A stretch of 64,000 nt of DNA from Hemicentrotus pulcherrimus (taxonomy: Eukaryota; Echinodermata; Echinoidea; Camarodonta; Strongylocentrotidae). The DNA lies in contig BEXV01000092.1 of the NCBI GenBank assembly GCA_003118195.1, forward strand, positions 192,226-256,225. The letters run 5' to 3'. Shown here one piece after another: positions 1-13,155 of the stretch; position 1 is the stretch's first letter; each line of letters starts with the position of its first letter. A model generated the notes under the pieces. The model did no database searches and was not told the origin of the DNA. It saw only the letters and a program-made list of their open reading frames with translations. Both the position numbers and the translations under genes were made by a program.

Positions 1-74
1 AAACTCTAGACTTGTAAGTACAACTTAATTGCTCACTTCCTTGACTGGATTGAGGCATCATTTCCTGCTCCTAA

Positions 75-88
75 CTGTGACGTCACAG
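75..88. promoter_or_regulatory. Perfect palindromic CRE-type site
   Basis: CTGTGACGTCACAG is a 14-bp perfect palindrome containing the CREB/ATF octamer TGACGTCA. No nearby start site is known, so function is only possible. Confidence 0.3.
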
Positions 89-3000
89 CTAAATATCACT
101 CAATGGAAAAATAGAAGTCTGAAGTCAAGTTAAAATGCTCTTTCTGTTTAGTGTGATTGCGTAATATGTCTGCAAGTAGACAGTGAGTTTTTAAGGATTA
201 CACCTAAGGATATCATTCTTATAAGTGAAAAATATGCCTCCATTTAGGGTTTTAATTATCTCCTATCAGAGTTACACCTGTAGATATACCGATAATATAT
301 AATCCACAGTTTTCACTTCTTGTACTATTTTGCAAGAATTACCTCCAAAAATATCTTTCTGTTTTGATTTCTAGGTATTTATAAGAGAAGATACAACATA
401 TTTAAAGTTAACAGAAGAATAATTATCATCATAAGATATGAAACCATTCATTTGCCAAAGAACCAAAATGTTGCAAAGCTTTTCACAGTAATCAACGAAA
501 TACAAAGGCCAGGTGTATAATTTTCCAATGTTTTGTAAAGCAATCTTAAATTGGTTTACACCCAGGCTAAACACTTAACACCTATACAAAGAAGGAACAC
601 AAATTTGTGAAATTGATGTTATAGCCTCGTTCATCAGTTCATTTCACTGATCCTAAAACTTTAAGGAATCCTTAGATTGTTTATTAAAACACAAGTACCT
701 AAACAAATATAGAACACACTTAACTAAGATTTTGAAAAGTAATACAGCTATATTCAGAGTCCCTTATATATCCCCATCAAATCGCCAATCCAAAGAAACT
801 GCTAGTTAACAAAATATTTACCATTCATTGTAATGTACTTATTTGTTACCCATTTATCATTGGTCTTTTGCCGGTCTCATCTTGATGACTGGGGTATTAA
901 ACTGACCCTTAAACCTACACCAACACGAAAAACATAATCCTCTACTGTTTTCGGATGCCATGTGTCAGGTAGACTCTTTGACATGGAGGTCGAGGAGGGA
1001 TGCACTCATTAGTGAGAGCTTATGGTGTGCTAGAGATAATGGCAGTCCAAGCCACAACATTAGTGCTTCATCATCAAACCACATCCATGTCAAGACACAG
1101 CCGACCACCTTGATGGCTTTCCCCAACTGCAGATGTAGAAGGACCTTCTGTGCATGAAGACCTGCCTGTAATGAGTTCCTCATTTTGTTATCCTTGAACA
1201 GTGTTGTCAATTAAATCATGTATCAAAAGAACATGTCCACAAAGAACACCTGCTTATGTGAACCATTTTTAATAATTCCTCTGAGTTGTTTTATAAGGAT
1301 GTCCTGGGTAACAACAACAATTATTTTTTGTTCCCACCAGAAGTGGACTTTGAAGATATATTTCAAAACCATGTAAAGACTGCATGCATTGCTTTAAACC
1401 CATTCAAAACAATATATTTATCAAAATAACACTCATTTCTTTTGCTAAGTGTATAGGATAATGACCGGTTTAGAAGAGATATGAGAAGTTTGACTTTTTA
1501 AGCACAAAGATAAGGATTGTCCTTGACTATCAAGTTACCATGGCAATCCACCTCAAGTTCCCCTCCGTGATTTCTCCAGGAATGGCAAGATTTGCACAGG
1601 AAGCTCTTCCCAGGTGTAAACTGACAGGTTAGTTAAGAGCCCGCTACTGGATGGGGTTAGGGTTCCTGGAAGGTTGTCTAGCTGCTAATGGTTACCATCA
1701 ACCTGCCATATGTGGTTGCCTTGAGACTTGACAAATCCTGTTTACAAAGTCACACAATTGGACAGATTCCTGTTTACCAGTTACAAAACTGGACAGCTAA
1801 TCAAATTTTGTTGCAGAACCCAAATAAGGTTGTATAATTGTAAAAATAATTGTGTAAAAAAGGAATGCCATTAAAACAATTAGATCATGAGTCCTGCTGA
1901 GAAAGGTCGCTGAGAAAGTTCAGAGTTAAGATTGTCTTTGAAATCAACAGGTGGAGTTATAATGCTTAGAACCAGAAGGTCATCTTTCCCTAGCTTCATG
2001 TGTAAAGATTTGATACAATTTTTTTTCTTAAAGGTGAATAATGACAGACAGCATTTAATCAAAGAGTTTGAATAATAGACTTATCAACCTAGGGAGATAA
2101 TTAATTCTAAGAATGAAAATGACATGTAACGATCATTACAATTACAAGGGAGATGATTAAAGTATGAAAATGTGTGTAATATACCTCAATCATTAGTTTA
2201 AAAGAATTTGAACAGGCTACTCGCACACTTAGGTGAATGTACAAGAATAAAGCTGGAATCCCTAATGAGATGACTCCACAAGTGCAAAAAAATAACTTAA
2301 CAAATCTAACTTTGACCAGGTATCCCAATACTTCCTGACAAATCAAATTTGTCTTCTGATAGGCAGAAAGGTATATATTTAATCTATGTAAAGTGATGTT
2401 GGTTATTAACATCCTTATAGCTCTAAGTAGATGGGTTTACTTTGAATCATTGGGTCATCAAGTCGGTTCAGGTGGAGTGTTACCCACTATGTTATGATAA
2501 CATGCCCTTTTATTCATGAAATATCAGGGTAATGTTTGTGAAATAAACCCCTCTCATCTACAAATGGTCTGGTCCAATTTATCCAGCATTTTGTGAACAC
2601 CCTTCGGCAAATCTATGAAAGGTCACATCATCTTCCCCTTTCTTTTCACAAAAGCTTGTATATAACCCAACCACCTGAGGTGGCCCGATGAGTTGAAGTA
2701 AGCCAGTAGATGAGACTATGTTTCATAATTGACACATTTTGCATTATCATTGATACTCATCTTATAATGTTGATCCCTTTTCTCTGCTCTTTTAAAGAGA
2801 TCCCTAAAAGATCAGGAAGTATTTGCTCAATGGGGTCATGAAAATGAGGACCTCCCACTCTCCCAACAAAGAATCTTCTTCATGTCATCAATAAGCTCCT
2901 GTCTGATTCTTAGAAGTTTCAAATCATTGCTTTTGGTTTGGCCTGCATTCTGATAAGCTTAGACCATATGCTGGGTTCAGGCTTCAATGTGTCTGAGGTC

Positions 3001-3639
3001 TAAATTGTCCATTTGATAAACATGACTTTACAGCCAAGGGTTGGGTTTAACTCTATTTATAGTAGAATAAAGACCTTTAATTCAAAGTAGAGTGATACTT
3101 TATGTGTAGTTGTTGAAGTGAATCTATCTGAGTATTACGTGTCTCTCTAGTTCCTTTCTGTTCCATGAATCACAGAGGCCATCATGCCTGCCTGGATTCT
3201 GCCTATACAAAATTGTTTTTTTTTTCTCTCTATCTCTATCTAAAGCAACCCCTTTCTTACTTCACCATAAAGCACACAATCGTTGTCCGATACCCTGTTG
3301 AGATCTATGTTACTCGGTATCACACCAGTCGACTGTCTCAGGTAAACGCTGGGTGACACTCCTTCTCAAACACATAATGAGCGCGGGGACTGTTTTAATT
3401 ACTATACACGTCTGTGGTAATCGCGAGGTATGTTGTCATGGTAACACGTCCACAGTGAAAATCGTGCTATTGCTACAGCTGTACACAGCGCGTGGTTTAA
3501 CAGTTTAACAGAAATACACATAACTTAGATGGATTTGTCAGTAACAGATGCTCAACTTCTAGCTTCCTCAAATGTATATAATTATGAGAAATTGGAGTAT
3601 CCTGTGTATAATCCAAAATTATAAGTTATTAGGCTATGA

Positions 3640-3880
3640 CTGAGAGCCTTTCTCTCTTTCTCTCGCTCTGACTATTTTCCCCCTCTGTTTCTGTATCTAT
3701 CAGGCTCTCTCTCTCTCTCTCTCTCCTTTCTCGCTCTCTTGCCCACTCTTTCTCTTTTCCCTCTCTCGTTTTCGTAATCTCATCATCTCTTTCTAATTCT
3801 CTATATCTTCCTCTCTCTCTCTCTCTCTCTCTCCCTCCCTCATGCACAAATACATACTCTCTCTCTCTCTCTCTCTCCAA
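3640..3880 (+). repeat. CT-rich microsatellite tract
   Basis: Several (CT)n blocks are separated by short unique spacers. On the minus strand this is GA, the reverse of most tracts in the window. Confidence 0.85.
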
Positions 3881-4162
3881 TACTAAAAACATTATAAAGT
3901 TTGAAGAAATGTCATTTAGGTTTACATGAAAATGAAATGTCTTGAAATCAAACTTTGCAAACTTCAAACTACAAAAAAGCCATCACAAATCGTAATTCCA
4001 GCAAAACGTTTGTAGTTTGACATTTATCACTGTTGCCAGGGTGTAGCATTCTAGCTATTTATATCTCGGTTTTACGTACCGTAGTTTTTTTCTTAAAAGA
4101 CTTGAATCAGACCCAGATCTAACACGACCTAGTAATTAAGGATGAATCACATGTGATGTCCA

Positions 4163-4236
4163 TTTGTAGCCAGAAAGGCGTTAACTGGCATTAAATCACA
4201 TGATAGTACACAGAGTTAACATCCTTCTGGCTCAAA
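4163..4236. repeat. Hairpin-family copy (GAGCCAGAAGG type)
   Basis: Left arm AGCCAGAAAGGCGTTAACT and right arm, reverse-complemented, GAGCCAGAAGGATGTTAACT are separated by about 30 bases. Confidence 0.65.
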
Positions 4237-6512
4237 ACTGATGATAATATAGGTGAGTAAGCAGCTTAATATATCAATGGACTAAACTGCAACATATGTA
4301 AACACTCAAGAGCCTAGATATGTAGCATTGTCTAAAGATTAGAGACAGATTTTCGGTACTATTATTTGCAATGTAACTGACCTTTCAAAACTGTTACAAA
4401 TAATTTATTGCCATAGTTTTATATATTTATCTAGCTAGAGTCACAAACGTTTCACAAATTGACAATAGTCATGCAGTTCTGATGATTAGTAAAAATTTCC
4501 TTACATGACCACGTCATTGTTTTAAAGGCAATAAGATAATTCAAATATTTTCAATAAAGCATATTTTTCAAACTCATAAAATTCAAAATTTCCCCCTCCT
4601 CGGCACAAGCTTAAGCCGTTTTGGTATTTCTTACCTCCATTTTGAATTCACTATCCTCTATAGTTGGGCACAAATGAAGTTTGGTCTATATCCCTAATAT
4701 TTCAGGATAGCTGCAAATACTATATTGCTCAGCAAATTCTATATGTAACATTATTTGATAACCTGGCTAGAAATGTTCCTTAATTCATTCATGCACATTT
4801 TGAAGAGGGAATTTCAATTTTTGTACAGATTCTTTTTTTACCCTCCTGCTGTCCAAACACTCTCAGACCCACCAACCCTGACCTCCAGCCGGTCTATTCT
4901 TGTCATGGGCGTGTTCGTCCCACCTCTCGTCCTCCTAATTCCATCAGCCATAGCTCGTCACTAAATCAGCTTGTCGCTAAATCGGTTCAAAGCTCAAAAT
5001 TGCGTGATAATTACTCTTGCAGTGAGCTGCGGATTGAGTCAGTGCTGGTGCGGAATGGGGCATGTGTATTATAGCTTGGAGGTTAGGTAGGAATCTTATT
5101 ACTTCAAGGACTGGTTAGTGAGTGATTCCTACATCTAATCAACTCCCATTCTAAGTGATGATGTCATCAGAGGATATAGATGCTTGTTAAGAAAGTGTTA
5201 AGAACGTGTGGCTGGTAGATTTATACATTTTATAAACCTCCTTGAAGCTCCATAAAATGATGTTGAGGCCAAAATGCATGAAGGGAGGGTTGAATTCTGA
5301 CCATGCTCTAAAATTGTATAAACCTATCTCATTGACAAAAATGAGCGTAAATGAGCGTATACAAGCATAAATCACTCTTGCACTGGACACAAGGACATAT
5401 GTGTAATATGTATATGAAGCCTATGTACACCATTGGTATTACCTTCAAGAATTTTGATATTGAGTTTTTCCTTTATGGGGATATTTCATCAACCAATTAC
5501 TGGTATAATAATTCTCCTTTCCAGAACTAAGGATTTGCATGGACTTCTTAACTTTAGGGATATCTGTAACAGATCATGTAATCATATTGCCTGATATCCT
5601 GAGTTAAAGACAATTTAAAGCAATTATTACATTAAAGTGTTGAGAGTATAAAACCAGAATAAAAATAGATGGACAACCTTGATTGCTAATGTCTGGAACA
5701 GACAAGTCACCTAGCAAACAAACATCGAGAGTAAATTGAGTTCCCCTTATCAATTTAGGTCAGGATGCAGGACAAGGAAATATAAAAACTACTTCTTAAA
5801 ATAATATCCACCTAATATTATATTCTTTTCAATCATTAAAAAGGGAACTCTCACCAAGATTCATTGTACGACTAACGTTATAGCAAGCACAATTTCTGAA
5901 AGCATATCAAGGTGCTCTAGCACTAACTTCCGGTGCCAATTTCAGTGTAAAATATTGAAAATAAACAAAAAGAAATATTTGATAATGATTTGCAAAATTA
6001 AGCCTGTGCCTCAAATTGTCTATTAATACTGTCTGGGGTAAGTTTCCAGAGTAATTGTATTAGAAACTCATAAGGAATAATCTTGAAAGTTGTCAGACAG
6101 AAAATGGACTATTGAAGGAATGCAGGCAAGACCAGATTTAAAAACCATTACAGCTGTATATAATGGCCAATCAAGGGCTACCAGTATGGATTTTATAGAC
6201 AGGTGGTATATACAGGCATCTCTAGTAAAAGTTTCAATTAAAAAAAACACTGATTAAAGAAATACAAAATGTCTCAATAAGAAAGGCATTTGTTCAATCC
6301 AGGCCATGATTAAGCAGGTTTCATGGCACTATAGAACAACAAAATGCTGAGGAGTAGAATTCTAGGTATATATAGGATTACTGTATCAAGGGAGTCTTTT
6401 AAAACAGGACCACAAAAGCCAATTGAACATTAACAGCTTTTGTCAAATCTCACTATTACACTGTCATCACTAATACAAAACAAAAAAGGTTCAAAAGGAG
6501 ATCAGCTCTTAC

Positions 6513-8387
6513 CGGGTCCCATTTCTTGATAGCATCTCTCTCCTCAAACCTGACAGGTTCTGTTTTGATATTCTCTCCAAACACCTCAGGTCCATCATAC
6601 TTGTATATGACAGGTTCTGGTAGAGGATGCTCCTCAAAGCACTCTTTAGGGGGTTCCTCCTCCATGGCAGACACAGGCTGAGGCACTTCTTCCACATGAC
6701 ATGTATCTGGAGGGAACTCATAAATTGCGCCCTCTTCTGTCACAGTCCTCTGGACACCGTTTCCGTTTATGCTTTTGTCACTATCGTTACGGCTGGGTTG
6801 ACTTCCATGGGCTTGAATATCGGTCACTTCGTAGGTTGACGACACATGAATATAGTCGTCTTTCTTAGAGGTACGTACACACAGACCGGTAGTTTGATTA
6901 TCGCAGACATTTCCAGGTAATTGGATAACTTCCTCGTAATCCGCCTGCACATGTGACGATCTTTGTTTTTGGCCAGCCATGTTACGTGCAGGTGGAATAG
7001 GTTTGCACTGGATTGGCGTCTCGTATCCTCCATCATCTATAACCTGATTGGTTGGTATACTCCTAATGAGTGGACCACTTGTCCTACCATCCCTGGCAGG
7101 CTTCACAACTCCATTAGGGAGGGGTTGTCCATTCATTTTAGTAATCCCGTTTGGTCTCGCAGGAGGAATGGGTTTTGTTGGTGGGATGTTCTGCCGGGCA
7201 GGTGGTCTAGGTTTACTTGAAATACCATTTGTATTAGACTGACTGGTTGTACCATTGTTTATACCATTGTTAATCTTTTGCACATTATTTATAGGGTTGC
7301 TTGACCTCAATGGCCCATTGGTGAATTTTGATGGTGGAGGGCTAGGGGTACCACGTGACCTCTCCCTGGGTTGGCTCTCATTTGAAATACGTTTTGGGAT
7401 TGGACTGTGATCCCCATTGACAAGACTACTGCTCTTGGAATCATAGGTGTTATTTGACCCATGACTGCTGTATGACTCCCTCATACCTGGCAAGTCAAAG
7501 GTTCCGTGCAGTTCATGATGGCCAAAGGAAGCATGGCTAGCATGGGAATCGAGCGATGATTTCAGACTTTGATGCGACTCTTGACTGCCTCGTGACAGGT
7601 GACTACTGTGTGATTCATGACTGAGAAGGCTGAAATGGGACTCTCGACTGGCATAGGAATCACGTTCTATTGGAGAGGAGCGCCCTCTATACGACAACCG
7701 GTGTTCCCGTCCGAGCGTAGCCCTGTCAATCTGCATGACACGCTCTCTGACTGAGAGTGGTTCGTTTTCCCAGAAAATGTTTCCTCCATTCTGATGTCCA
7801 TCACTTTGAAGTTCTTCATCCATCTCAGAGTTGACCCTAACCTCAACCAATGGTGTCGTCTCATAGATATCCTCTACCTCAGGAACCCTCTCTCTATCAT
7901 GCTGCACTACCATATCTTCTACACCTATATCTCTATCTTCCTCTAACTCCTCCTCATCCACTTCTAACAAATCATCTTTGCTCTTCCTCAATGCCTCCTG
8001 CATTGCCTGCACCTGCTCTGCCAAGCTCTGCACAAAATCCTTACATGTTTCCAGGTCGGTTACAATAGTCTTTGGCCTCAAAATTGACGACAAATCTTCC
8101 TCGTTAATTGTGTCCAAGTCACCACAATTCGAGGTGTCCAATTTGTGAGACGACCTGTCGGAATCCCGACGGTAGATCCCAGAGTCTCCAGAATCGCCAT
8201 TGCCAGAGTCCCTGAGACTGTATTCTCTGGAGTACTCCCTCCTGGTTGGGCCATTAGGAGGTGAGTCACTTGATTCATCAGAGTCCAGCGGGTCTGATGA
8301 TGGTGATATATCCTCGGAGCTCAACTCTGAAGATACGATGGAGCTGGACTCCGACTTCTTGTCTGCATCCCATTCAACTGCCATTAA
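6513..8387 (-). CDS. Large exon of a scaffold/adaptor-like protein (625 codons)
   Basis: The family is not recognised. An open frame of 625 codons lies between an acceptor (tttatcttgacag, ending at 8388) and a donor (CCG|gtaaga, at 6512), both in phase 0. Numbering from the Met at 8384, residues 1-95 are acidic and Ser-rich with RREYSREYSLRD. Residues 100-150 form a helical or coiled-coil stretch ending in a Glu-rich run. About 245-285 is a Ser/His block of SHxS-type repeats. 390-415 and 460-468 are basic proline motifs (KPRPPAR, KPIPPAR twice) resembling SH3 ligands. 450-560 holds YETP, YEEV, YIHV, YEVT and YEFP, resembling phosphotyrosine docking sites. No signal peptide, membrane segment or catalytic domain is seen. 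The Met at 8384 follows a Leu codon directly after the acceptor, so it is probably internal rather than the start. The open frame runs 19 codons past the donor to a stop at 6456; those codons are intron. An adaptor or scaffold role is inference. Confidence 0.9.
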
Positions 8388-9413
8388 CTGTCAAGATAAA
8401 CAGAAAGATAAAAATTGATTTACATTATTATTTCTGTCAATACTAAACAATCTGAAGAAAAAACTGTCCATAAAATGAACATCATTTAAAAGAAGTTACA
8501 ACTGGCCAATGCAATTTTTCTATTGTGAAGTATAAGGAAGAAAATCATATCATATGAGTACTAAAGAGGCATTAGTCCATATACTCCATCAAACACTAAA
8601 CATCCATCAGGCTCTAAACAGAAGATATAAAATATGGAGAAAAAAGTACCATCAGTAGAAAATCCCAAAGGGCTGACAGACCAACGTAAACAAAATACAC
8701 ATTCCAGTAGCTCAGAATGTTCAACATTACGTGGTTGAAAACATCAGGGCTATCTTGCCAAGATGTGGACGTCTCATACATATGCCATACTTGTAGATGA
8801 ATACAAAGCTCTGAAGCATTTGGCAACATGTTACATGAAAGATCACACAGGTGAATGGTGTTTTGGTGATCGCAAAGCGAAATGACCATTACAAATGTTT
8901 TAGGGATCGCTTGTGAATCGTGGAACATTTAAGCTTGGCTCACATGATATCAGAGTGAGTAGGATGGTATTCTAGAAACATTTAATCCATGTTTTTAATC
9001 TCCAAACCCACTTCAGTACCATCCCACTCTCAGAGAGTTCATCACCACTAGGCTACTCTGGACAATGAATACAATTGTATTTATATCAATTGGGCACATG
9101 TCAAAATGCAATTATTCAAGAACATATCTTCACATCTCCAGCACATTTATAATGATGGCAACTGTGTAAATCAGATAATCAATCCTCTTAGTTCTGTATG
9201 TATTTTAAATCATCCCATATGTGGTCATGTTGAATGGAACATTATTGATAAAGATAATGCTTTCTTTCTTCTTGACATTCAAAAATGTTTCTTGAACCGG
9301 GAACTTAGAGATAACAAAACAATAAACCAAATAATGAAAACATGATACATGTAAAACAATCAATACCTAAATCAATTATAAATATCGGTGGAATATGTGT
9401 TTCAGTTTCAGAG

Positions 9414-9640
9414 GGAATGAGAGAGAGAGAGAGAGAAATAGAAGGAGTAGGAGGGAGAGGGAGATGGAAAGAGAGAGAGTGAGAGAGAGAGAAAGCACGA
9501 GTGGGGGAAAAAGGAAGAAGAAGAGACAGAAAGTAGAGAGGGTCATAGAGAGAGATATACAGAGAGAGAAAGAGAGGTAGAGAGGGTCATAGAGAGGGAG
9601 AGAGAGACAGAGAGAGGAAGGATGGAGAGGGGAGCAGCAA
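9414..9640 (+). repeat. GA-rich microsatellite tract
   Basis: Interrupted (GA)n and GGAGA repeats. Arg/Glu-rich open frames here are products of the repeat. Confidence 0.85.
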
Positions 9641-12600
9641 TGAGGGCAGAATAAGAAGGTTAATGGGGAAGGGATGAGGATACTGCTTCAGGAAAGGGGT
9701 GCTAGACACTCTACTTCCCTGTCATATTAATGTGGGGCTGAAAGGTACAACCACTTCCTATGGGCAGATGAAAAACAGGGCAATAGTAAAGCTAACAGTC
9801 AAATTTTGAAGAACAGTAATCATTGTGCTAAAGGAACCCAAACTATGCATCAAACTAAAAATTGTCTGTGGTTAATTAGTTGCTTCTTATTAGTCATTAG
9901 CACATAACTATAAAGAAAATTAGTACAGTTAATCATACACATAATTCAATCACTGTAAGAACGGGATACCTATATACACCCTTTTATAAAAATGACACTC
10001 TACATTTTACAACACATCCTCCGGCTACAGTTGCTATGTAGTTTATTTGCTGCACTAATCCAACACTTTGATGAAATAAAGACTGGAGGGAATGTCACCA
10101 GACCAAATGTCAGATTGCTGTCTCTACACCATACAGCACGTGGAAACAGACTGATCAAAAACAAACCATGGTCATCATAATAACAGCTTTAGGAGATATT
10201 CTATTAGACACTCCTCTCGATTCCAAATAAGACAGACGTGAGGCCAATGACATTTAAAGACCCAACAAGTCGGTCGATTCTCCAGCCCGAAGGGTACGGA
10301 AGGAGGGTCTATGAGGAACCACGGTTGGTGTCACTTGATAACCCAAGCTGTTTACTACGACTCCTACACTCTAAACACTGCAGTATGATAAGGTTGGTCT
10401 GTCTGGTAGCCAAGTAACAGTCATTGTGGACTCCCATGATTGACTTGGTGGTTACATTTAGCAGAATTACTCACTAAATCAAATAATGTCAATGCTATGA
10501 ATACAAAACTTTGATAGATGTAAATTGCAATAACTATGAAAAATAGAAAACTGCTAAAGAACATATTGTCTGCTATTAAAGAGCTAGCTCAAAATAAAAC
10601 TATTTATTTTCACAAATGATTTTGTGTAATTACTTTAATAATCTCTCCTCTAATTTATATATTTGTTAAAATGAAAAGATAAGATATACATCTATCATAT
10701 GTTAGTTTACCAGCCTTATCATCTACAGATGAGAACCTCTTTACAAAGAAATTAATTAAATCTTACTTGGTCTTAATATTTCACATATTATAGCATTGAC
10801 AAATTGTGAAAGGTTTACTCAAATGTGTGCATTTATAGTGTTGAGAATTGAGCTCATCTAAGGGTGACATGAAAGTTGAGATTAGAGAGGATAATATCAA
10901 TGAAATAGGTGCATATAAGGGGAACGAAAATGCATATCACTTCCCTTTAATGTACTCTTCAATTTCATTTATTACATTATTAATTTACCACATAGCACCT
11001 GTAAGATACACATACCACCGCTACTCCCTAAATTCATCCCACCCCCTTCCATATCTGGGGACCCCTTTGATAGGACAAACAGGGCCAGGGGGAAGCACCG
11101 CACCCTCGTGTGGTCCTCCGCAGACGTAAAACGTACAGAGAACTTCCTGTTTACGCACAAGTAGGGCTGCCATTCCTACTCCACAGTGGCACACATGGCA
11201 CGCGAATTCCAGACACATGTCGCAAGAGAAAGCTATTGTAGCAAACTCCATATAGAGGAGATTCAGATTGAACTGTTGTTTGGCAAATTGTGAATTCAGA
11301 TGAAATTGATTCTGACACATATCTATAAGTTTAACAATTAAGGATCGGATATTTTGCAAGGTAGCCTAGACACGGTCCGGATGAATCACGAAACCAAGCG
11401 CTTAAGGTCATGCGTTAAATTGGACCCTCAAGGTTTGACCCGGTGATAAGAAAGAGACAATCCAAAGAGAATAACATTATAAAGTTCATCAAGAGGTTAT
11501 AGAACAGGACTTTATATTCCACATTTTCTTTCATGTAGTTTGATTTAGATGTCTCGATGAATTAATGAATCTAATGAGAAACCAAAACTGAGATTTAGGT
11601 GAATAAAGTTGATTAATGATCTTTGGTGTGAAAGGCTTCAGTTTAAATAGAGTCTGCAGAAATGTGTATGAATTGTACTGTTAAATGCTCTCCTTTAAAC
11701 ATATAATAATAATTAACAAATAAATAACAAGAAGGCAAAATGGATGAATCCTAAACTAGACTTTACAGAAGAACCTTAGCCATTTAGAGCTATTTAATAT
11801 TGAGTTTGTTCATTAGTATTGTTTCATTCAGTGTGACTTTCTGGGACTTTTTAATCACAAGCTTTCCTCAGCTTTAAAATGACCGTCACAACACAAATAC
11901 TACAAATCAGTGTGGCTTCCCAAGCTTACTAGGTGGAGTCTCGTACCCTAAAATATACCCAGCAAGGGATGATTTGCAGAGGGTAACTATTAATGCCCTT
12001 GCCTTAGATCTCCACATCGATTCCCCCTCTTAATAGTCCCCCATCTTAAAGATTCCCCTCGCCCCTAATCTTACTAGATCAGGTCTGTCTAGATGTCCTT
12101 CCTTCCTTTCTCCCCCTCCTCCTCCTACCATCATATTTAACCCAGCAGCTACCAACGTTCTTTGTAGGAGTTGAATATAGATTTGAAGTGTATACAACCC
12201 CCTCAACTAAAGAAGCAACTACACCACACTCTGTTATTCCACTTCTTCTTCTACATTGATTCTTAGCAGACTATTGGTAGTGCTAATAAGTGTTTTTAAA
12301 AAACACATCTGATTTATGCTGAATAATAACTTCACTTTAACTTACCAAGACAAACTTTGGGGAAAAAACTTCCTCTGTACATCAATTGCACATTTATGAT
12401 GGGTTCACTTTTAACATTTATAAACAATATTTTTGATAAGTAAGCTCACACACTTCTTCAGTTGAAAGTGACCAGGGGCCCAAGACAGATGTTTTTAATA
12501 CATCAAATTCTAGTGAAATGCCTTGGCTATATTTAAGTCTGCTAGAGGATGAAGGGAGGAAACTTGAATAAAAAAAGGCTGACTAACACTGATTAATGCT

Positions 12601-12889
12601 GGATTAAAGAATGGACTTAATAAAAAAAGAAGTGAGATTACAAAGAGAGGGAAAGGAGGCACATGGCAAAGGCTTGGTCAACTGAACAATTGCAGAGGTA
12701 GCTTAAGGAATTTTAACCATGGTCATAATAATCTAGAAATATGATGGGAACCTCTTAATACCTTTAATTTTTATTGCGGTCTCAAAAGAGTACTGAATGG
12801 CGGAATTTGTATATTTCTTACCAGTAATCCCTGCCCGTTTGCCCAGATGTATGATTTGATCAATCCAGGAATAAAGAGAATAAAGAAGA

Positions 12890-13033
12890 GACAGGAGAGA
12901 GAAAGGAAGGAAGAAAGAGAGAGAGAAATTCATAGAAAGAGATAGAGAGATGGAGAAAGAGAAAGACATAGAAAATAGAGGGGAGGAGATAGAGGGGAGA
13001 GATAGATAGAGAGATAAAGAGAGAGAGAGAGAA

Positions 13034-13079
<46 letters not shown>

Positions 13080-13155
13080 GGAATGGGTGAAATAAGGGAA
13101 GAGAGCTAAAGAGAAGGGGAATGGGTGAGATAAAGGAAGAGAGCAAAAGAAAAGG
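12890..13155 (+). repeat. GA-rich tract with internal 30-40 bp near-duplicates
   Basis: Interrupted (GA)n ends in two near-copies of gagaaggggaatgggtgaga. The Ser/Leu-rich frame opposite is a by-product. Confidence 0.8.

Larger units (their letters stand above)
1..6512 (-). other. Intron downstream of the large exon, with unresolved CpG-richer patches
   Basis: This is non-coding AT-rich DNA as far as can be judged. It should contain the next exon after the donor at 6512 unless that lies off the left edge; no acceptor plus phase-0 frame was convincing. Patches at 960-1200, 3280-3500 and 4840-5080 are richer in CpG and open in more than one frame on both strands. A CT-rich tract lies at 3640-3880 and one hairpin-family copy at 4163-4236. 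Confidence 0.6.

Noticed and set aside
960..1210. Overlapping ORFs on both strands (65 and 81 codons)
   Set aside because: Frames are open on both strands and none has recognisable motifs. It was considered as the next exon of the main gene (phase-0 acceptor at ttacag near 1165, giving AGLHAQKVLLHLQLGKAIK), but both splice sites are weak.
11021..11359. Cys-rich minus-strand ORF suggesting a zinc-binding domain (CDMC, CHVCHC)
   Set aside because: The Cys spacing fits no known finger. The segment is open in other frames on both strands, and no paired splice sites support it.
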